DNA from: Actinokineospora globicatena
GTDB taxonomy: Bacteria; Actinomycetota; Actinomycetes; Mycobacteriales; Pseudonocardiaceae
Assembly (NCBI RefSeq): GCF_024171945.1
Contig: NZ_JAMTCR010000002.1
Location: 620,001 to 684,000, forward strand
Length of the DNA: 64,000 nucleotides
Direction: 5' to 3'
This document shows positions 47,504 through 55,954 of the stretch, piece by piece. Under the pieces are notes generated by a model. The model did no database searches. It worked only from the letters and a program-made list of their open reading frames with translations, and was not told the DNA's origin. The translations under genes were made by a program, and so were the position numbers. Numbering within the stretch: the stretch's first letter is position 1; the number at the start of each line of letters is the position of its first letter.

Positions 47504-47770
47504 CCAACCCTGGCCCGATCCACCCACGTCAGCCTCGGGCTCACCCTCGCCCACTCACGGTCCGGCCAGCCACGCGCACACAGGCCCGCCCTCGCCCACT
47601 CGAGGCCCGACCCACCAGCTGCCCGGCCGACCCAACGCCGCCCGCGCCCCGACTCCGCCCCAACCCACCCGAAACGGGTCCCAGCCGCCCCGAACACCCC
47701 CACCGAGCCACCCCGAGTCGCCCCGAGTCGCCCCGGCAAGCCGCCCCGACCCGCCGCTCGCGCGCGCGGT

Positions 47771-47829
47771 CCCGACCCGGCCCAGCCCCCACCCTCTCCG
47801 GGGGGCGTCCCAGGTCCCACTCTACCGGC
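47771..47829 (+). repeat. intergenic repeat, copy A
   Basis: CCCGACCCGGCCCAGCCCCC... ending CTACCGGC. Almost the same sequence stands at 58026-58084, with the central block CCGGGGGGCGTCCC shared exactly. Both copies are followed within about 55 bp by a DnaA box. Confidence 0.8.
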
Positions 47830-47874
47830 ACCCCCTGACAGTTGATCTTCAAACCGGGGTCGCCAAGATCCAGA

Positions 47875-47883
47875 TGTGGATAA
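47875..47883 (+). promoter_or_regulatory. perfect DnaA box
   Basis: TGTGGATAA is the reverse complement of the consensus TTATCCACA. A single box, 45 bp after repeat copy A; not an origin. Confidence 0.5.
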
Positions 47884-48019
47884 CTTCTGTCGCCCGGAAG
47901 ACGGAACCTGAGGCCGCCCACGCACCACATGAACCAGCGGAAAAGCCCAGCTCAGGCCCGCTGGGCCCACTCTGCCAAGCCTCACTCAGCCGAGTGAGGC
48001 AACCCGGGTCGGCCCCAAC

Positions 48020-49021
48020 TCAGGTCGGACGGGTCGGACGCGGCAGGGTCAAGGCGTTGTCGACGTCGACGTGGGCTTCGGGGTGTTCGGCCCACCACTG
48101 GGCGTAGGTGGGGTTGCGGTCGACGATGGAGCGGTAGGCGTGGGCGACGCAGGCGAAGACCTCGTGGCGCCGGGCGCCGAGGACGCCGTCCAAGCGGATC
48201 ACCAGGACGACCGGGAGGCGCAGGATGGCGCCGCGCAGGGGGCGGATGACGAAGCCCGGGCCGCTCAACGACGCCGGTTGGGCCAGGCAGACCGCGCCCG
48301 CCGCCGCCAAGGCCATCGCGGTGCGGCCCTCGGTGACGTGGTGGGTGATGCGGGGCGTGAAGCCGAGCTTCTCGCAGGCCTCGCGGAAGCCGAGCCGCAT
48401 CGTGTCCTGGTCGGGCGGGGGGACGACCCAGTCCAGGTCCGCGAGGTCGACCAGGTCGATCTCCTCCTGGGCGGCGAGCGGGCTGTCGGAGCTGAGCGCG
48501 ACGAACTGGGGTTCCTCGACGATGGTGCGCACCTCGACGTCGCGCAGGGTGCGGTTCTCCATGCCCTCGAAGCGCTCGAAGACGGCGATGTCGGCCTGCT
48601 TGGAGGTGATCAGGTCGAGCAGCGCGGGCCCCGACGAGTCGATCTCGGTGCGCAGCTCGGAGGTCTTGATCCAGGCGCGCAGCTCGGCGATGAGGGCGCT
48701 GGTGAACAGCATCGGGCTGGACGCGACGACCAGCGGAGCCTCGGCCGGGTTCTGGGTGTGCGTGCGCGCGGTCGCCAGCAGCGCCGACATGTCCTCCAGC
48801 ACGACCCGCGCCGAGCGGACCACGCTGCGGCCGAGTTCGGTGGGGATGCTGCCGTTGGAGCTGCGGCGGAACAGCTCACCGCCGACCAGCCGCTCGATGG
48901 AGCGAAGCTGGGCGGTGAGCGCGGGCTGGGTCACGCCGAGGCGGATGGCCGCTTTGGACACGCTGCCCTCCTCGGCGATGGCGCAGATCGCCCGGAGGTG
49001 GCGGAGCTCGAGTTCGGCCAT
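48020..49021 (-). CDS. LysR-family transcriptional regulator
   Basis: 333 residues with an N-terminal winged helix-turn-helix (LRHLRAICAIAEEGSVSKAAIRLGVTQPALTAQLRSIERLVGGELFRR) and a periplasmic-binding-like effector domain. The ATG at 49021 gives the standard MAELELRHL start. Its neighbours point the other way or converge, so no target is obvious. Confidence 0.92.
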   Translation of the reverse strand: MAELELRHLRAICAIAEEGSVSKAAIRLGVTQPALTAQLRSIERLVGGELFRRSSNGSIPTELGRSVVRSARVVLEDMSALLATARTHTQNPAEAPLVVASSPMLFTSALIAELRAWIKTSELRTEIDSSGPALLDLITSKQADIAVFERFEGMENRTLRDVEVRTIVEEPQFVALSSDSPLAAQEEIDLVDLADLDWVVPPPDQDTMRLGFREACEKLGFTPRITHHVTEGRTAMALAAAGAVCLAQPASLSGPGFVIRPLRGAILRLPVVLVIRLDGVLGARRHEVFACVAHAYRSIVDRNPTYAQWWAEHPEAHVDVDNALTLPRPTRPT

Positions 49022-49151
49022 AACTGAAGTTGATACCCCGTTCGGATGAGATCAAGCTAGAGCGACGCGGCATATTTCTGATACCGGTTTGCCGCGCGCC
49101 CATCTCGGGCGCGCCGGACCGGGGGCACAACCTCCGGGTCCCGCAGACTCC

Positions 49152-49191
49152 CGGTGCCCGGCACCGCCCACCCACGGCGTGCCGGGCACCG
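49152..49191. terminator. terminator downstream of the hexapeptide-repeat gene
   Basis: CGGTGCCCGGCAC (49152-49164) pairs with GTGCCGGGCACCG (49179-49191), a perfect 13-bp stem immediately after the minus-strand gene that ends at 49195. Confidence 0.8.
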
Positions 49192-49194
49192 GAT

Positions 49195-49713
49195 TCACAC
49201 TTCCTCGATTCCCTTGGCGTGCCGCCGGGCGAGGTCCTGGTAGATCGCCGCGTTGTGGTCGACCCACGCCTTCGGTGTCCCCTCCAGCGGCACCTGCCGC
49301 TTCGCCGGTACCCCCATCGCCACCACCTCGGGTGGGATCTGAGTGCCCGGCCCCACCAACGCCGCCGCGGCCACCAGGGCGCGTTCGCCGATGACGGCCC
49401 CGTCCTGGATGGTGGCGCCGTTGCCGATGAGGGCTTGTGCGCCAATGACGCAATCGTGCACGACGCACAGGTGGCCGATGGTGGCGTTGGCCCCCACCTG
49501 GCAGCCGTTGGCGTTGACGTGGATGACCGTGTTGTCCTGCACGTTGGCACCGGCCCCGATGACCACGGGTCCGAAGTCGGCCCGGATGACCGCCCCGTAC
49601 CAGACCGAGGCGTCAGCCTCGACGGTCACGTCGCCGATAAGAGTCGCCGTTGGCGCTATCCACGCCGACGGGTCGACCATGGGGCTCTTGCCCTCGAACG
49701 AGTACAACGGCAT
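49195..49713 (-). CDS. gamma-carbonic-anhydrase-like hexapeptide-repeat protein
   Basis: Left-handed beta-helix protein of 172 residues with many hexapeptide turns (IGDVTVEADASVWYGAVIRADFG). The metal-binding His pattern DNTVIHV and IGHLCVVHDC fits the gamma-CA, PaaY and CaiE group. It should form trimers with a metal at each interface. Whether it hydrates CO2 or acts as a thioesterase (PaaY-like) cannot be told. Starts at ATG 49713 next to the divergent LLM gene. Confidence 0.87.
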   Translation of the reverse strand: MPLYSFEGKSPMVDPSAWIAPTATLIGDVTVEADASVWYGAVIRADFGPVVIGAGANVQDNTVIHVNANGCQVGANATIGHLCVVHDCVIGAQALIGNGATIQDGAVIGERALVAAAALVGPGTQIPPEVVAMGVPAKRQVPLEGTPKAWVDHNAAIYQDLARRHAKGIEEV

Positions 49714-49737
49714 CGCCCCACACTAATGTCGGGGGGC

Positions 49738-50724
49738 ATGATGCTCGACTCCGGCGGTTACGCCGCGACCGTGACCGAGGCCGCCGACGCGGTAGCCGCA
49801 GCTGAGCGAGCCGGGTACGACGGCAGCTGGGTGGCCGAGACGCAGATCGACCCGTTCCTGGGGATCGCGGTGGCCGCCGGGCGGACCGAGCGGATCGACC
49901 TGGTCACCGGCATCGCGGTGGCTTTCGCCCGCAACCCGATGACCGTCGCCGTGCAGGCCAACGACCTCCAGCTGCTCTCCGGCGGCCGGTTCGTCCTGGG
50001 GCTGGGGTCGCAGATCAAGCCACACATCACCAAGCGGTTCGGGATGCCGTGGTCGGCGCCCGCCGCGCGCATGCGGGAGTTCGTGCTCGCCGTTAGGGCT
50101 ATCTGGTCCGCGTTCGAGACCGGCGACCGGTTGCGCTTCCTGGGGGAGTTCTACACGCACACGCTGATGACGCCGTTCTTCAACCCGGGCCCTAACCCGC
50201 ACGGCAACCCCAAGGTCTATCTGGCCGCTGTCGGCGAACGGATGACTGAGGTCGCGGGCGAGGTCGCCGACGGCATGCTTTGCCACGGGTTCTCCACTGA
50301 GCGCTACCTGCGTGAGGTGACGCTGCCCGCGCTGGAGCGTGGTTTGGCCAAGGCGGGTAAGACACTCGACGGCTTCGACATCAGCGGGCCGAGTTTCGTT
50401 GCTAGCGGCTCGAACGACGAGGAGTTGTCGAAGGCGGTCGCCGAAGTCCGTAGGCAGATTGCCTTCTACGGCTCGACTCCGGCCTACCGCGGCGTCTTGG
50501 AGCTGCACGGCTGGGGAGCGCTACAGGACGACCTCAACGCGTTGTCCAAGCGCGGCCAGTGGGACCAAATGGACGCTCTTATCGACGACGAGGTCCTTAA
50601 CACCTTCGCGGTAGTGGGCAATCCGGCTACCGCGGCCGCGGAGATCAAGCGCCGCTACGGCGACGTCGCCACCAGGATGACGGTGACGCCGCCGGTCGCG
50701 GCAGCCCTACGCGACGCGGATTAG
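49738..50724 (+). CDS. LLM-class F420-dependent oxidoreductase
   Basis: Luciferase-like TIM-barrel protein of 328 residues, probably F420H2-dependent as in mycobacterial relatives. Family segments include TGIAVAFARNPMTVAVQANDLQLLSGGRFVLGLGSQ and the C-terminal VGNPATAAAEIKRRYGD. The substrate is unknown. ATG 49738 follows a G-rich stretch; TAATGT lies eight bases upstream and could be a -10. Its 3' end overlaps the convergent Thr-rich gene by 18 bp. Confidence 0.88.
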   Translation: MMLDSGGYAATVTEAADAVAAAERAGYDGSWVAETQIDPFLGIAVAAGRTERIDLVTGIAVAFARNPMTVAVQANDLQLLSGGRFVLGLGSQIKPHITKRFGMPWSAPAARMREFVLAVRAIWSAFETGDRLRFLGEFYTHTLMTPFFNPGPNPHGNPKVYLAAVGERMTEVAGEVADGMLCHGFSTERYLREVTLPALERGLAKAGKTLDGFDISGPSFVASGSNDEELSKAVAEVRRQIAFYGSTPAYRGVLELHGWGALQDDLNALSKRGQWDQMDALIDDEVLNTFAVVGNPATAAAEIKRRYGDVATRMTVTPPVAAALRDAD

Positions 50725-51660
50725 AGCGGCGCCGGCCAACACGAAGAACACCAGGACGACCAGGGTGCCGGAGGTGCCACCCTTCCCACTGGTGACGACC
50801 TGGTCCACCGCGCCGGTCAGTTCGATCTTGCAGTGCGCGGTGACGATGTGCCTGCCCGGCACGATCTTCGGGAACTCGACGCGCGCGGAGAACTCACCCG
50901 AGGTGTCGGACACGGCCGTGCCGACCTTCTCGCCACCGGAGGTCAGGATGACCGTCTGGTTGGGCCCGCACCCGGTGCCCTTGGCGGAGAGGTCCTCGCC
51001 GGGGCGGACGCTCTTGCGGTCCAGCTTCAGGCCGCCGTCCACCGGCTTCTCGTCGACGATCGGCGTCGTCGACGTGGTGGTGGTCGGCGGCTCGGTGGTC
51101 GTGGTGTCCGAAGTGGTCGTCGTCGTGTCGGTTGTCGTCGTACCGGGCGTGATGGTTGTTGTTGTCGGCCCGGTCGTCGTTGTGGTGACCGTCGGACGAG
51201 TCGTGGTCGTCGCCGTGGTCGGCGGGGTCGTGGTCGTCGTCGGCGGGGCGGTCGTCGTGGTCGTCGGCTTGGTGGTCGTCGGCCGGGTCGTCGTGGTGGT
51301 GGGCGAGGTGGTCACCGTGAACCGGGTGATGGCGGTGTAGTCACCACCGCACACCGCGTTGATGGGGTAAGTACCCGGCTTCGCCGTGGCGGGGGCGGTG
51401 ACGCCGAGCGTCCCGGTGCTCTTGCCGTCGGTCTTGATGGTCGGCAACGCCGTGAGCGACGAGCTGAACGTGATCGAACTGCAGTACCTCGGCGACGCCA
51501 GGGTCCACGTGATCGTGAAAGAACTCCCGGCGGGCCCGGAGGTGGGGCTGATGCCCAGCGACAGCACTGACTGTGCCGAGGCGGGCGAGAGCGGTGCCAG
51601 GGCGACCAATAATCCAGCCGCGGCAACGGAAATGCCCGCTAAGCGTCCAACACTGCGCAC
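50707..51660 (-). CDS. exported Thr-rich stalk protein with C-terminal membrane anchor
   Basis: No family recognised. The 317-residue protein has a signal peptide (cleavage near SPASAQ), an Ig-like domain (LGISPTSGPAGSSFTITWTL), a roughly 90-residue Thr/Pro stalk that is mostly poly-Thr, and a second beta-rich domain (LDRKSVRPGEDLSAKGTGCGPNQ). A C-terminal helix with a very short tail closes it. This layout fits a surface-displayed, probably O-mannosylated protein. The GTG at 51660 has AGGGG eight bases upstream and gives the best signal peptide. It is divergent from the membrane-protein/kinase operon. Confidence 0.78.
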   Translation of the reverse strand: MRSVGRLAGISVAAAGLLVALAPLSPASAQSVLSLGISPTSGPAGSSFTITWTLASPRYCSSITFSSSLTALPTIKTDGKSTGTLGVTAPATAKPGTYPINAVCGGDYTAITRFTVTTSPTTTTTRPTTTKPTTTTTAPPTTTTTPPTTATTTTRPTVTTTTTGPTTTTITPGTTTTDTTTTTSDTTTTEPPTTTTSTTPIVDEKPVDGGLKLDRKSVRPGEDLSAKGTGCGPNQTVILTSGGEKVGTAVSDTSGEFSARVEFPKIVPGRHIVTAHCKIELTGAVDQVVTSGKGGTSGTLVVLVFFVLAGAALIRVA

Positions 51661-51768
51661 AGCTCGTACCCCTGTCCATGTCCCTGATCTCGTGGAACGC
51701 CCCGGTCCGAACCCGGACCGCTGTAGCATTCCGCCCCGATCAGCCCTGCCTCAACCGGGAGTCTTCCC

Positions 51769-52611
51769 ATGGGACGTCTCATCGCCGCCGCGGTTGCTCT
51801 CGTGACGGTAGCCCTGCTGTTTGGTGCAACACCTGCGGCAGCGCAGGATTCGGACGGCCCGTTGACGGTGACGGTCACTCTGGACGGTCAGGACATCACC
51901 GACCGTACGGTCCGACTCGACCCGGCCAAAGCGGCCGAGGTTTCGGTAACAGCCGTCAACCGCGGTAAGACCCCGCAGAAGGTCCGCTTGGTGCGGCTCT
52001 CCGGCGTCGCTCTAGCGCTGACCTTCTTCGCTTACGACACGACGCTGCCCTTCGAGGTACCGCCAGGCAGCCGAGTCACCCGCACCTTCCCGCTGGACGT
52101 GCGCGACCTGGACGGCCAGGCGATCGGGCTGCTGCCGACGTCGGTGGAGCTGCTGTCGGAGGAGCGCGAGGTGCTCGGCAGCGCCGAGACGGTCGCCGAC
52201 GTGCGCGGCACGGTGTGGTCGGTGTACGGGGTGTTCGGCCTGGTCATGCTGCTGCTCACGGCGGCGATCTGGGCGACGGTGCTGATCGCGCTCGCCAGGC
52301 ACAAGCTCTCGCCCAACCGGATCAGGCGCGCGCTGCGGTTCCTGCCCGCGGGCGTCGGTACCGGGATCGTGGCCGTGGTGTCGCTGTCCGTGCTGCGCCT
52401 GGTGCCGCCGGACCCGCTGATCGAGATCCCGATCGTGTTCGGCGCGTCCGCGATCGCCATGGTGCTCGGCTTCCTCACCCCGCACCCGGTGGCGCCCGCG
52501 CTGGACGGCGACCTGACGGTTGCGCTACCGCCCGCCGTCGACCCCGGCGCGGTCACCCAGGGCGTCACTGACCACTACACCCAGCAGAACACCAAGAGGT
52601 GGCCTGGATGA
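51769..52611 (+). CDS. exported-domain membrane protein paired with a Ser/Thr kinase
   Basis: No named family recognised. The 280-residue protein has a signal peptide (about 1-25), a beta-rich outside domain (26-148) and three helices (about 152-176, 191-212, 219-237). The domain and the three-helix module resemble the C-terminal half of the downstream kinase: DGQDITDRTVRLDPAK versus NGQVADKVVQVDLSK, and similar helix order and loop lengths. The stop overlaps the kinase start by ATGA. It probably associates with the kinase as a co-sensor. GGGAG precedes the ATG, and TAGCAT at 51724-51729 may be its -10. Confidence 0.8.
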   Translation: MGRLIAAAVALVTVALLFGATPAAAQDSDGPLTVTVTLDGQDITDRTVRLDPAKAAEVSVTAVNRGKTPQKVRLVRLSGVALALTFFAYDTTLPFEVPPGSRVTRTFPLDVRDLDGQAIGLLPTSVELLSEEREVLGSAETVADVRGTVWSVYGVFGLVMLLLTAAIWATVLIALARHKLSPNRIRRALRFLPAGVGTGIVAVVSLSVLRLVPPDPLIEIPIVFGASAIAMVLGFLTPHPVAPALDGDLTVALPPAVDPGAVTQGVTDHYTQQNTKRWPG

Positions 52612-54329
52612 GCACACCGGCCGCACTGGCGTCCGCGCTCCCGCAGTACGAGGTAGGGGTCAAGATCGGCTCGGGCGGGATGGGGGTGGTGTTCGAGGGC
52701 ACCCACCGCTCGCTCGGCCGCGCGGTCGCCATCAAGGTGCTGCCCACCGACCTGGTCGGTGACCCGTCGGTCAACGCCAGGTTCGACCGCGAGGCGCGGG
52801 TGCTGGCCAGCCTGGACCACCCGCACATCGTGCCGGTGTACGACTACGTGCAGACCGGCGCGGACAACCTGCTGGTGATGGAGAAGCTCGACGGCGGCAC
52901 GGTCTATGACCGGTTCCACGGCGCGGGTCTTACCGGCGAGCAGTCCTGTGCGATCGTGCTGGCGATGCTCGGTGGGCTGCACGCGGCGCACAAGGCCGGG
53001 GTGCTGCACCTGGACGTTAAGCCCAAGAACCTGCTGTTCACGTCTGCGGGCGTGCTCAAGGTCGTGGACTTCGGTATCGCCCAGGTGGTCAGCGAGGGCG
53101 CGACGATGATGACGCATGCGGGCGAAGTGCTCGGTACCCCTGCCTACATCGCCCCGGAACAGGCGATGGGCAACGCTCTTACGCCAGCCGCGGACATCTA
53201 CTCGTCTGGGACGGTCCTCTACGAACTGCTGTGCGGGGAACTGCCGTACGACCGAACGCGCGGCGCGGTGAGCATGATGCGCCAACGCATCTTCAACGAC
53301 CCGGCGCCGATCCCCCGCGTTCCCGCGCCCCTGGCCACAGTCGTCATGCGCAGCATCGCCCGCGACCCGCTGCACCGCTACCGCGACGTCGAGGCGTTCG
53401 CCACCGACCTCAGCTCCGCCGCGACAGCCGTCTTCGGCGCGGGCTGGCTCGAACGCTCCGGCGTCCCCGTCCACCTCGCCCCCCGCATCACCGGCGCGAT
53501 CTCCCAACAACTGAGCCGCCAACCAGACGCGCTTACCATCGTCACACCCCCCATCCGCGGCATGACAGCCGAACCCACCCGCACCATGGGCGACTTCCGC
53601 GGCAAGGAACTCCGCCCCGCCAGCGAACTCATGTCCCGCCGCAGCCCATCACCCCTGTGGCCCGCTCTTATCGCGACGGTGGCTCTTATCGCGTTGGTGG
53701 TGTTGCCGTTCTTGTCCCCCGCAACGCTGGACCACCCACCGTCGGCGTTGATGGTGAACGGTCAGGTGGCGGACAAGGTGGTCCAGGTAGACCTGTCCAA
53801 GCAGATCATCGTGGCAGGCCGCGCCCCAGGCGACGTAGAACTCCGGTTCGACCTACGCGCAGGCGGCGTCCTCCTCGGCCGCGTCCGCAAGGTCATCGCG
53901 ACAACGCCCGAGGGCACCTTCGAGACCACCTTCAAACCCGAACCCCTCTGGCGCTGGCTGGCAGGCGGCGCCGTCACCGCCGAGGTCCAACTGGGCGACG
54001 ACCCCGTGGAGACCTTCACCCTCCGCTCCGCCGCCCACCCCATGGCCACCGTGATGGGCGCGGGCAGCCTTCTGCTGTCGCTCTTCGCCCTGGCCAACGT
54101 AGAAGCCCAAATGCGCGCCCTCCGCCGAGGCCACCGCCGCCCCGCCGCCCCCTACGTCGCCTTCCCCCTGGGCCTCCTCTTCGGCCTCACCGTCTGGCTC
54201 TTCATCACCGCCATCACCACCCACGAACCCGCCATCCCCTACGCCATCGGCACAGCCCTGGCAGGCGCCGTCGCGGCCTCGGCCTTCGTCCTTGCCACAG
54301 CCTGGTCCGCCCGCCGCTCCCGCGCTTAG
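52608..54329 (+). CDS. transmembrane Ser/Thr protein kinase with a duplicated sensor module
   Basis: 573 residues. The kinase domain has the Gly loop GSGGMGVVFEG (21-31), Lys43, HLDVKPKNLL (Asp136, Asn141), DFG (154-156), activation loop LGTPAYIAPEQ and APE at 182-184. The HRD Arg is Leu, so it is a non-RD kinase. A juxtamembrane linker (280-348) leads to helix 1 (350-369), an outside domain (370-478) and three more helices (479-498, 516-536, 543-565). Four helices are unusual; PknB-type kinases have one. The last part matches the layout of the operon partner. PASTA repeats are absent. The ligand and substrates are unknown. Confidence 0.9.
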   Translation: MSTPAALASALPQYEVGVKIGSGGMGVVFEGTHRSLGRAVAIKVLPTDLVGDPSVNARFDREARVLASLDHPHIVPVYDYVQTGADNLLVMEKLDGGTVYDRFHGAGLTGEQSCAIVLAMLGGLHAAHKAGVLHLDVKPKNLLFTSAGVLKVVDFGIAQVVSEGATMMTHAGEVLGTPAYIAPEQAMGNALTPAADIYSSGTVLYELLCGELPYDRTRGAVSMMRQRIFNDPAPIPRVPAPLATVVMRSIARDPLHRYRDVEAFATDLSSAATAVFGAGWLERSGVPVHLAPRITGAISQQLSRQPDALTIVTPPIRGMTAEPTRTMGDFRGKELRPASELMSRRSPSPLWPALIATVALIALVVLPFLSPATLDHPPSALMVNGQVADKVVQVDLSKQIIVAGRAPGDVELRFDLRAGGVLLGRVRKVIATTPEGTFETTFKPEPLWRWLAGGAVTAEVQLGDDPVETFTLRSAAHPMATVMGAGSLLLSLFALANVEAQMRALRRGHRRPAAPYVAFPLGLLFGLTVWLFITAITTHEPAIPYAIGTALAGAVAASAFVLATAWSARRSRA

Positions 54330-54398
54330 AGGCTCACTTCCTCGTTTCGGCTTTATCCCTTGCCCTGCAAGCCAAGAACTACCGCGCGGCTGCGGCTC

Positions 54399-55067
54399 TT
54401 AGCCCTCGCGGGTGAGGAGTAGGGGGATTTCGGCGGCGCAGGACAGGAGGTGGGTGTGGCGTTCTTGGCCGAGGGTGTCGGCGTCCTGGGAGCCGGTGAG
54501 GACGCCGATGACGTAGCGGGCGCCTGCGTTGGTGCCCGCGCGGAGGTCGAGGACGGTGTCGCCCGCGGTGAGGACGTGGGTGACGGAGTGGATGCCGGTG
54601 AGCTCCATGGCTCGGAAGATCATGTACGGGGCGGGGCGGCCGAGGGGGACTTCGTCGGCGGTGACGAGGGCGTCGATGCAGCCGCCGACCTTCCAGCCGA
54701 TGAGGGTCAGGAGGTTCTCGGCGACGTCGCGGGAGAAGCCGGTTGTCAGGGCTACCTTGATGCCGCGGGCGCGGAGTTCGGTCAGAGCGGACTCGACGCC
54801 CGGTAGCGCGGTGGGCGGCTCGGAGGCGTAGGCGGCGACGAGGCGTTCGCGGAAGTCGTCGAAGACCGTGTCGACCTCGGCGGGGGCGCCTGCGAGCAGG
54901 GCGGCGATGGCTTCGCGCTTGTCGGCGCCCATCCAGCGGTGGAGGTCGGTGCTGGGCACGGGTGAGCCGGACGCGGCGGAGACGGCATCGGCCAGCGCGC
55001 GGTAGACGGCGCCGCCTTCCTGGACGGTGGTGCCCGCCATGTCGAGGGCCACCAGGTCGATGCTCAC
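54399..55067 (-). CDS. phosphonatase-like HAD hydrolase (TIGR03351 type)
   Basis: HAD-superfamily enzyme of 222 residues, close to phosphonoacetaldehyde hydrolase. Nucleophile Asp9 lies in DMAGT. A Lys at position 50 in WMGADKREA is spaced like the Schiff-base Lys of PhnX (MGxxK). Motif II is LTTGFSRD and the acidic motif is AGDTVLDL. Its pairing with the FAD oxidoreductase and phosphonate transporter genes fits C-P cleavage of an aldehyde made from an aminophosphonate. GTG 55067 overlaps the GntR-type stop by four bases and has AAGGAG upstream. Confidence 0.87.
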   Translation of the reverse strand: MSIDLVALDMAGTTVQEGGAVYRALADAVSAASGSPVPSTDLHRWMGADKREAIAALLAGAPAEVDTVFDDFRERLVAAYASEPPTALPGVESALTELRARGIKVALTTGFSRDVAENLLTLIGWKVGGCIDALVTADEVPLGRPAPYMIFRAMELTGIHSVTHVLTAGDTVLDLRAGTNAGARYVIGVLTGSQDADTLGQERHTHLLSCAAEIPLLLTREG

Positions 55068-55810
55068 GAGGTCTCCTTGAGGATGTGCGGGCTGACCCGG
55101 CCCGCCTGCACGTTGTCGATGGTGAAGGTCACCAGGTCCGGTCGGTACCGGTCGTCGGCGTACTCGACGCGGGCGCCGGTGGCGTCGGTGGCGCGGCGCC
55201 GTTCGCGCAGCAGCGGGGCGCCGACGGGGATCGACAGGAGCCGCGCGTCGACCTCGTCCGCGCCGATGGCGTCGATGGTGTGCCGGGCGGCGCGCAGGTC
55301 GACGCCGCGCTCGAGCAGGTGGGCGTAGATCGATCCGGCGTCGGGGTCGAAGTCGAACAGCAGCCGCCCGACCGGTTCGATGAAGCTGCTGCGCTCGAGC
55401 ATGGTGGGGGTGCCGTCGAGCAACCGCAGCCGCAGCACCTCGATGACCGGGGTGCCCTCGTCGATCCCCAGCACGTCGGCGGCGACCTGGCTGGCGCCGC
55501 GCCGGGCGACCTCGACGGTGCGCTGCCCCGGTTCGCGGCCCATCTCGCGCGCCCACCGGGTGAACGACAGGAACGTCTCGAACGGTTGCGCCACCGCCGC
55601 CTGGCGCACCACCGGCGGTTTGCCCTGCCCGCCACCGATGAGGCCTTCGTTGCGCAACGCGGCCAGTGCTTGGCGCACCGTTCCGCGCGAGGCACCGAAC
55701 TCCTCGCACAACTGGGCCTCGGACGGCAACGCGGCGCCGACGGCGAGCTGGCCGCGGCTGATCCGGCCGCGCAGCGTGTCGGCCACCCGGTGGTGCAGCG
55801 GTGGGGTCAC
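55064..55810 (-). CDS. GntR/HutC-family regulator of the phosphonate cluster
   Basis: 248 residues: an N-terminal GntR winged helix (LPSEAQLCEEFGASRGTVRQALAAL) and a C-terminal UTRA effector domain (VIEVLRLRLLDGTPTMLERSSFI). It overlaps the HAD gene and is divergent from the FAD oxidoreductase gene. By analogy with PhnF it likely represses the cluster until a phosphonate binds. GTG 55810 is selected over in-frame GTGs at 55834 and 55837 because TATGGT stands six bases upstream as a leaderless -10. A perfect dyad at 55890-55905 is a candidate operator. Confidence 0.9.
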   Translation of the reverse strand: MTPPLHHRVADTLRGRISRGQLAVGAALPSEAQLCEEFGASRGTVRQALAALRNEGLIGGGQGKPPVVRQAAVAQPFETFLSFTRWAREMGREPGQRTVEVARRGASQVAADVLGIDEGTPVIEVLRLRLLDGTPTMLERSSFIEPVGRLLFDFDPDAGSIYAHLLERGVDLRAARHTIDAIGADEVDARLLSIPVGAPLLRERRRATDATGARVEYADDRYRPDLVTFTIDNVQAGRVSPHILKETS

Positions 55811-55819
55811 AGCTTGACC
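55805..55819. promoter_or_regulatory. dyad GGTCA-N5-TGACC over the GntR-gene start
   Basis: Perfect five-base arms overlap the -10 and the start codon of the gntR-type gene, a suitable autoregulatory site. Confidence 0.4.
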
Positions 55820-55822
55820 ATA
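55817..55822 (-). promoter_or_regulatory. -10 element of a leaderless GntR-type transcript
   Basis: TATGGT on the minus strand lies six bases before the GTG at 55810, with no ribosome site. Confidence 0.55.
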
Positions 55823-55889
55823 CGAGTCGCCCACCACCCGCTGTCAAGTCGCCGCGCTGGCCGTCGTGACCTGGATGAACAACGTGAAA

Positions 55890-55905
55890 ACTTGTCCAAA
55901 CAAGT
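55890..55905. promoter_or_regulatory. perfect operator-like dyad ACTTGT-CCAA-ACAAGT
   Basis: Six-base arms around CCAA, in the 144-bp space between the divergent gntR-type and FAD oxidoreductase genes. The placement fits control of both directions by the GntR-type protein. Confidence 0.6.
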
Positions 55906-55954
55906 GCGCCGGAAGCCTTGCGATAACCCGCCGCCTGCCCGCACCTTCTGTGCC

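Larger units (their letters stand above)
47504..48019. other. 516-bp non-coding region with a C-rich stretch, a repeat and a DnaA box
   Basis: No credible gene is seen; the strand is strongly C-rich from 47,550 to 47,830. It contains copy A of a 59-bp intergenic repeat (47771-47829) and a perfect DnaA 9-mer TGTGGATAA (47875-47883). Confidence 0.7.
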
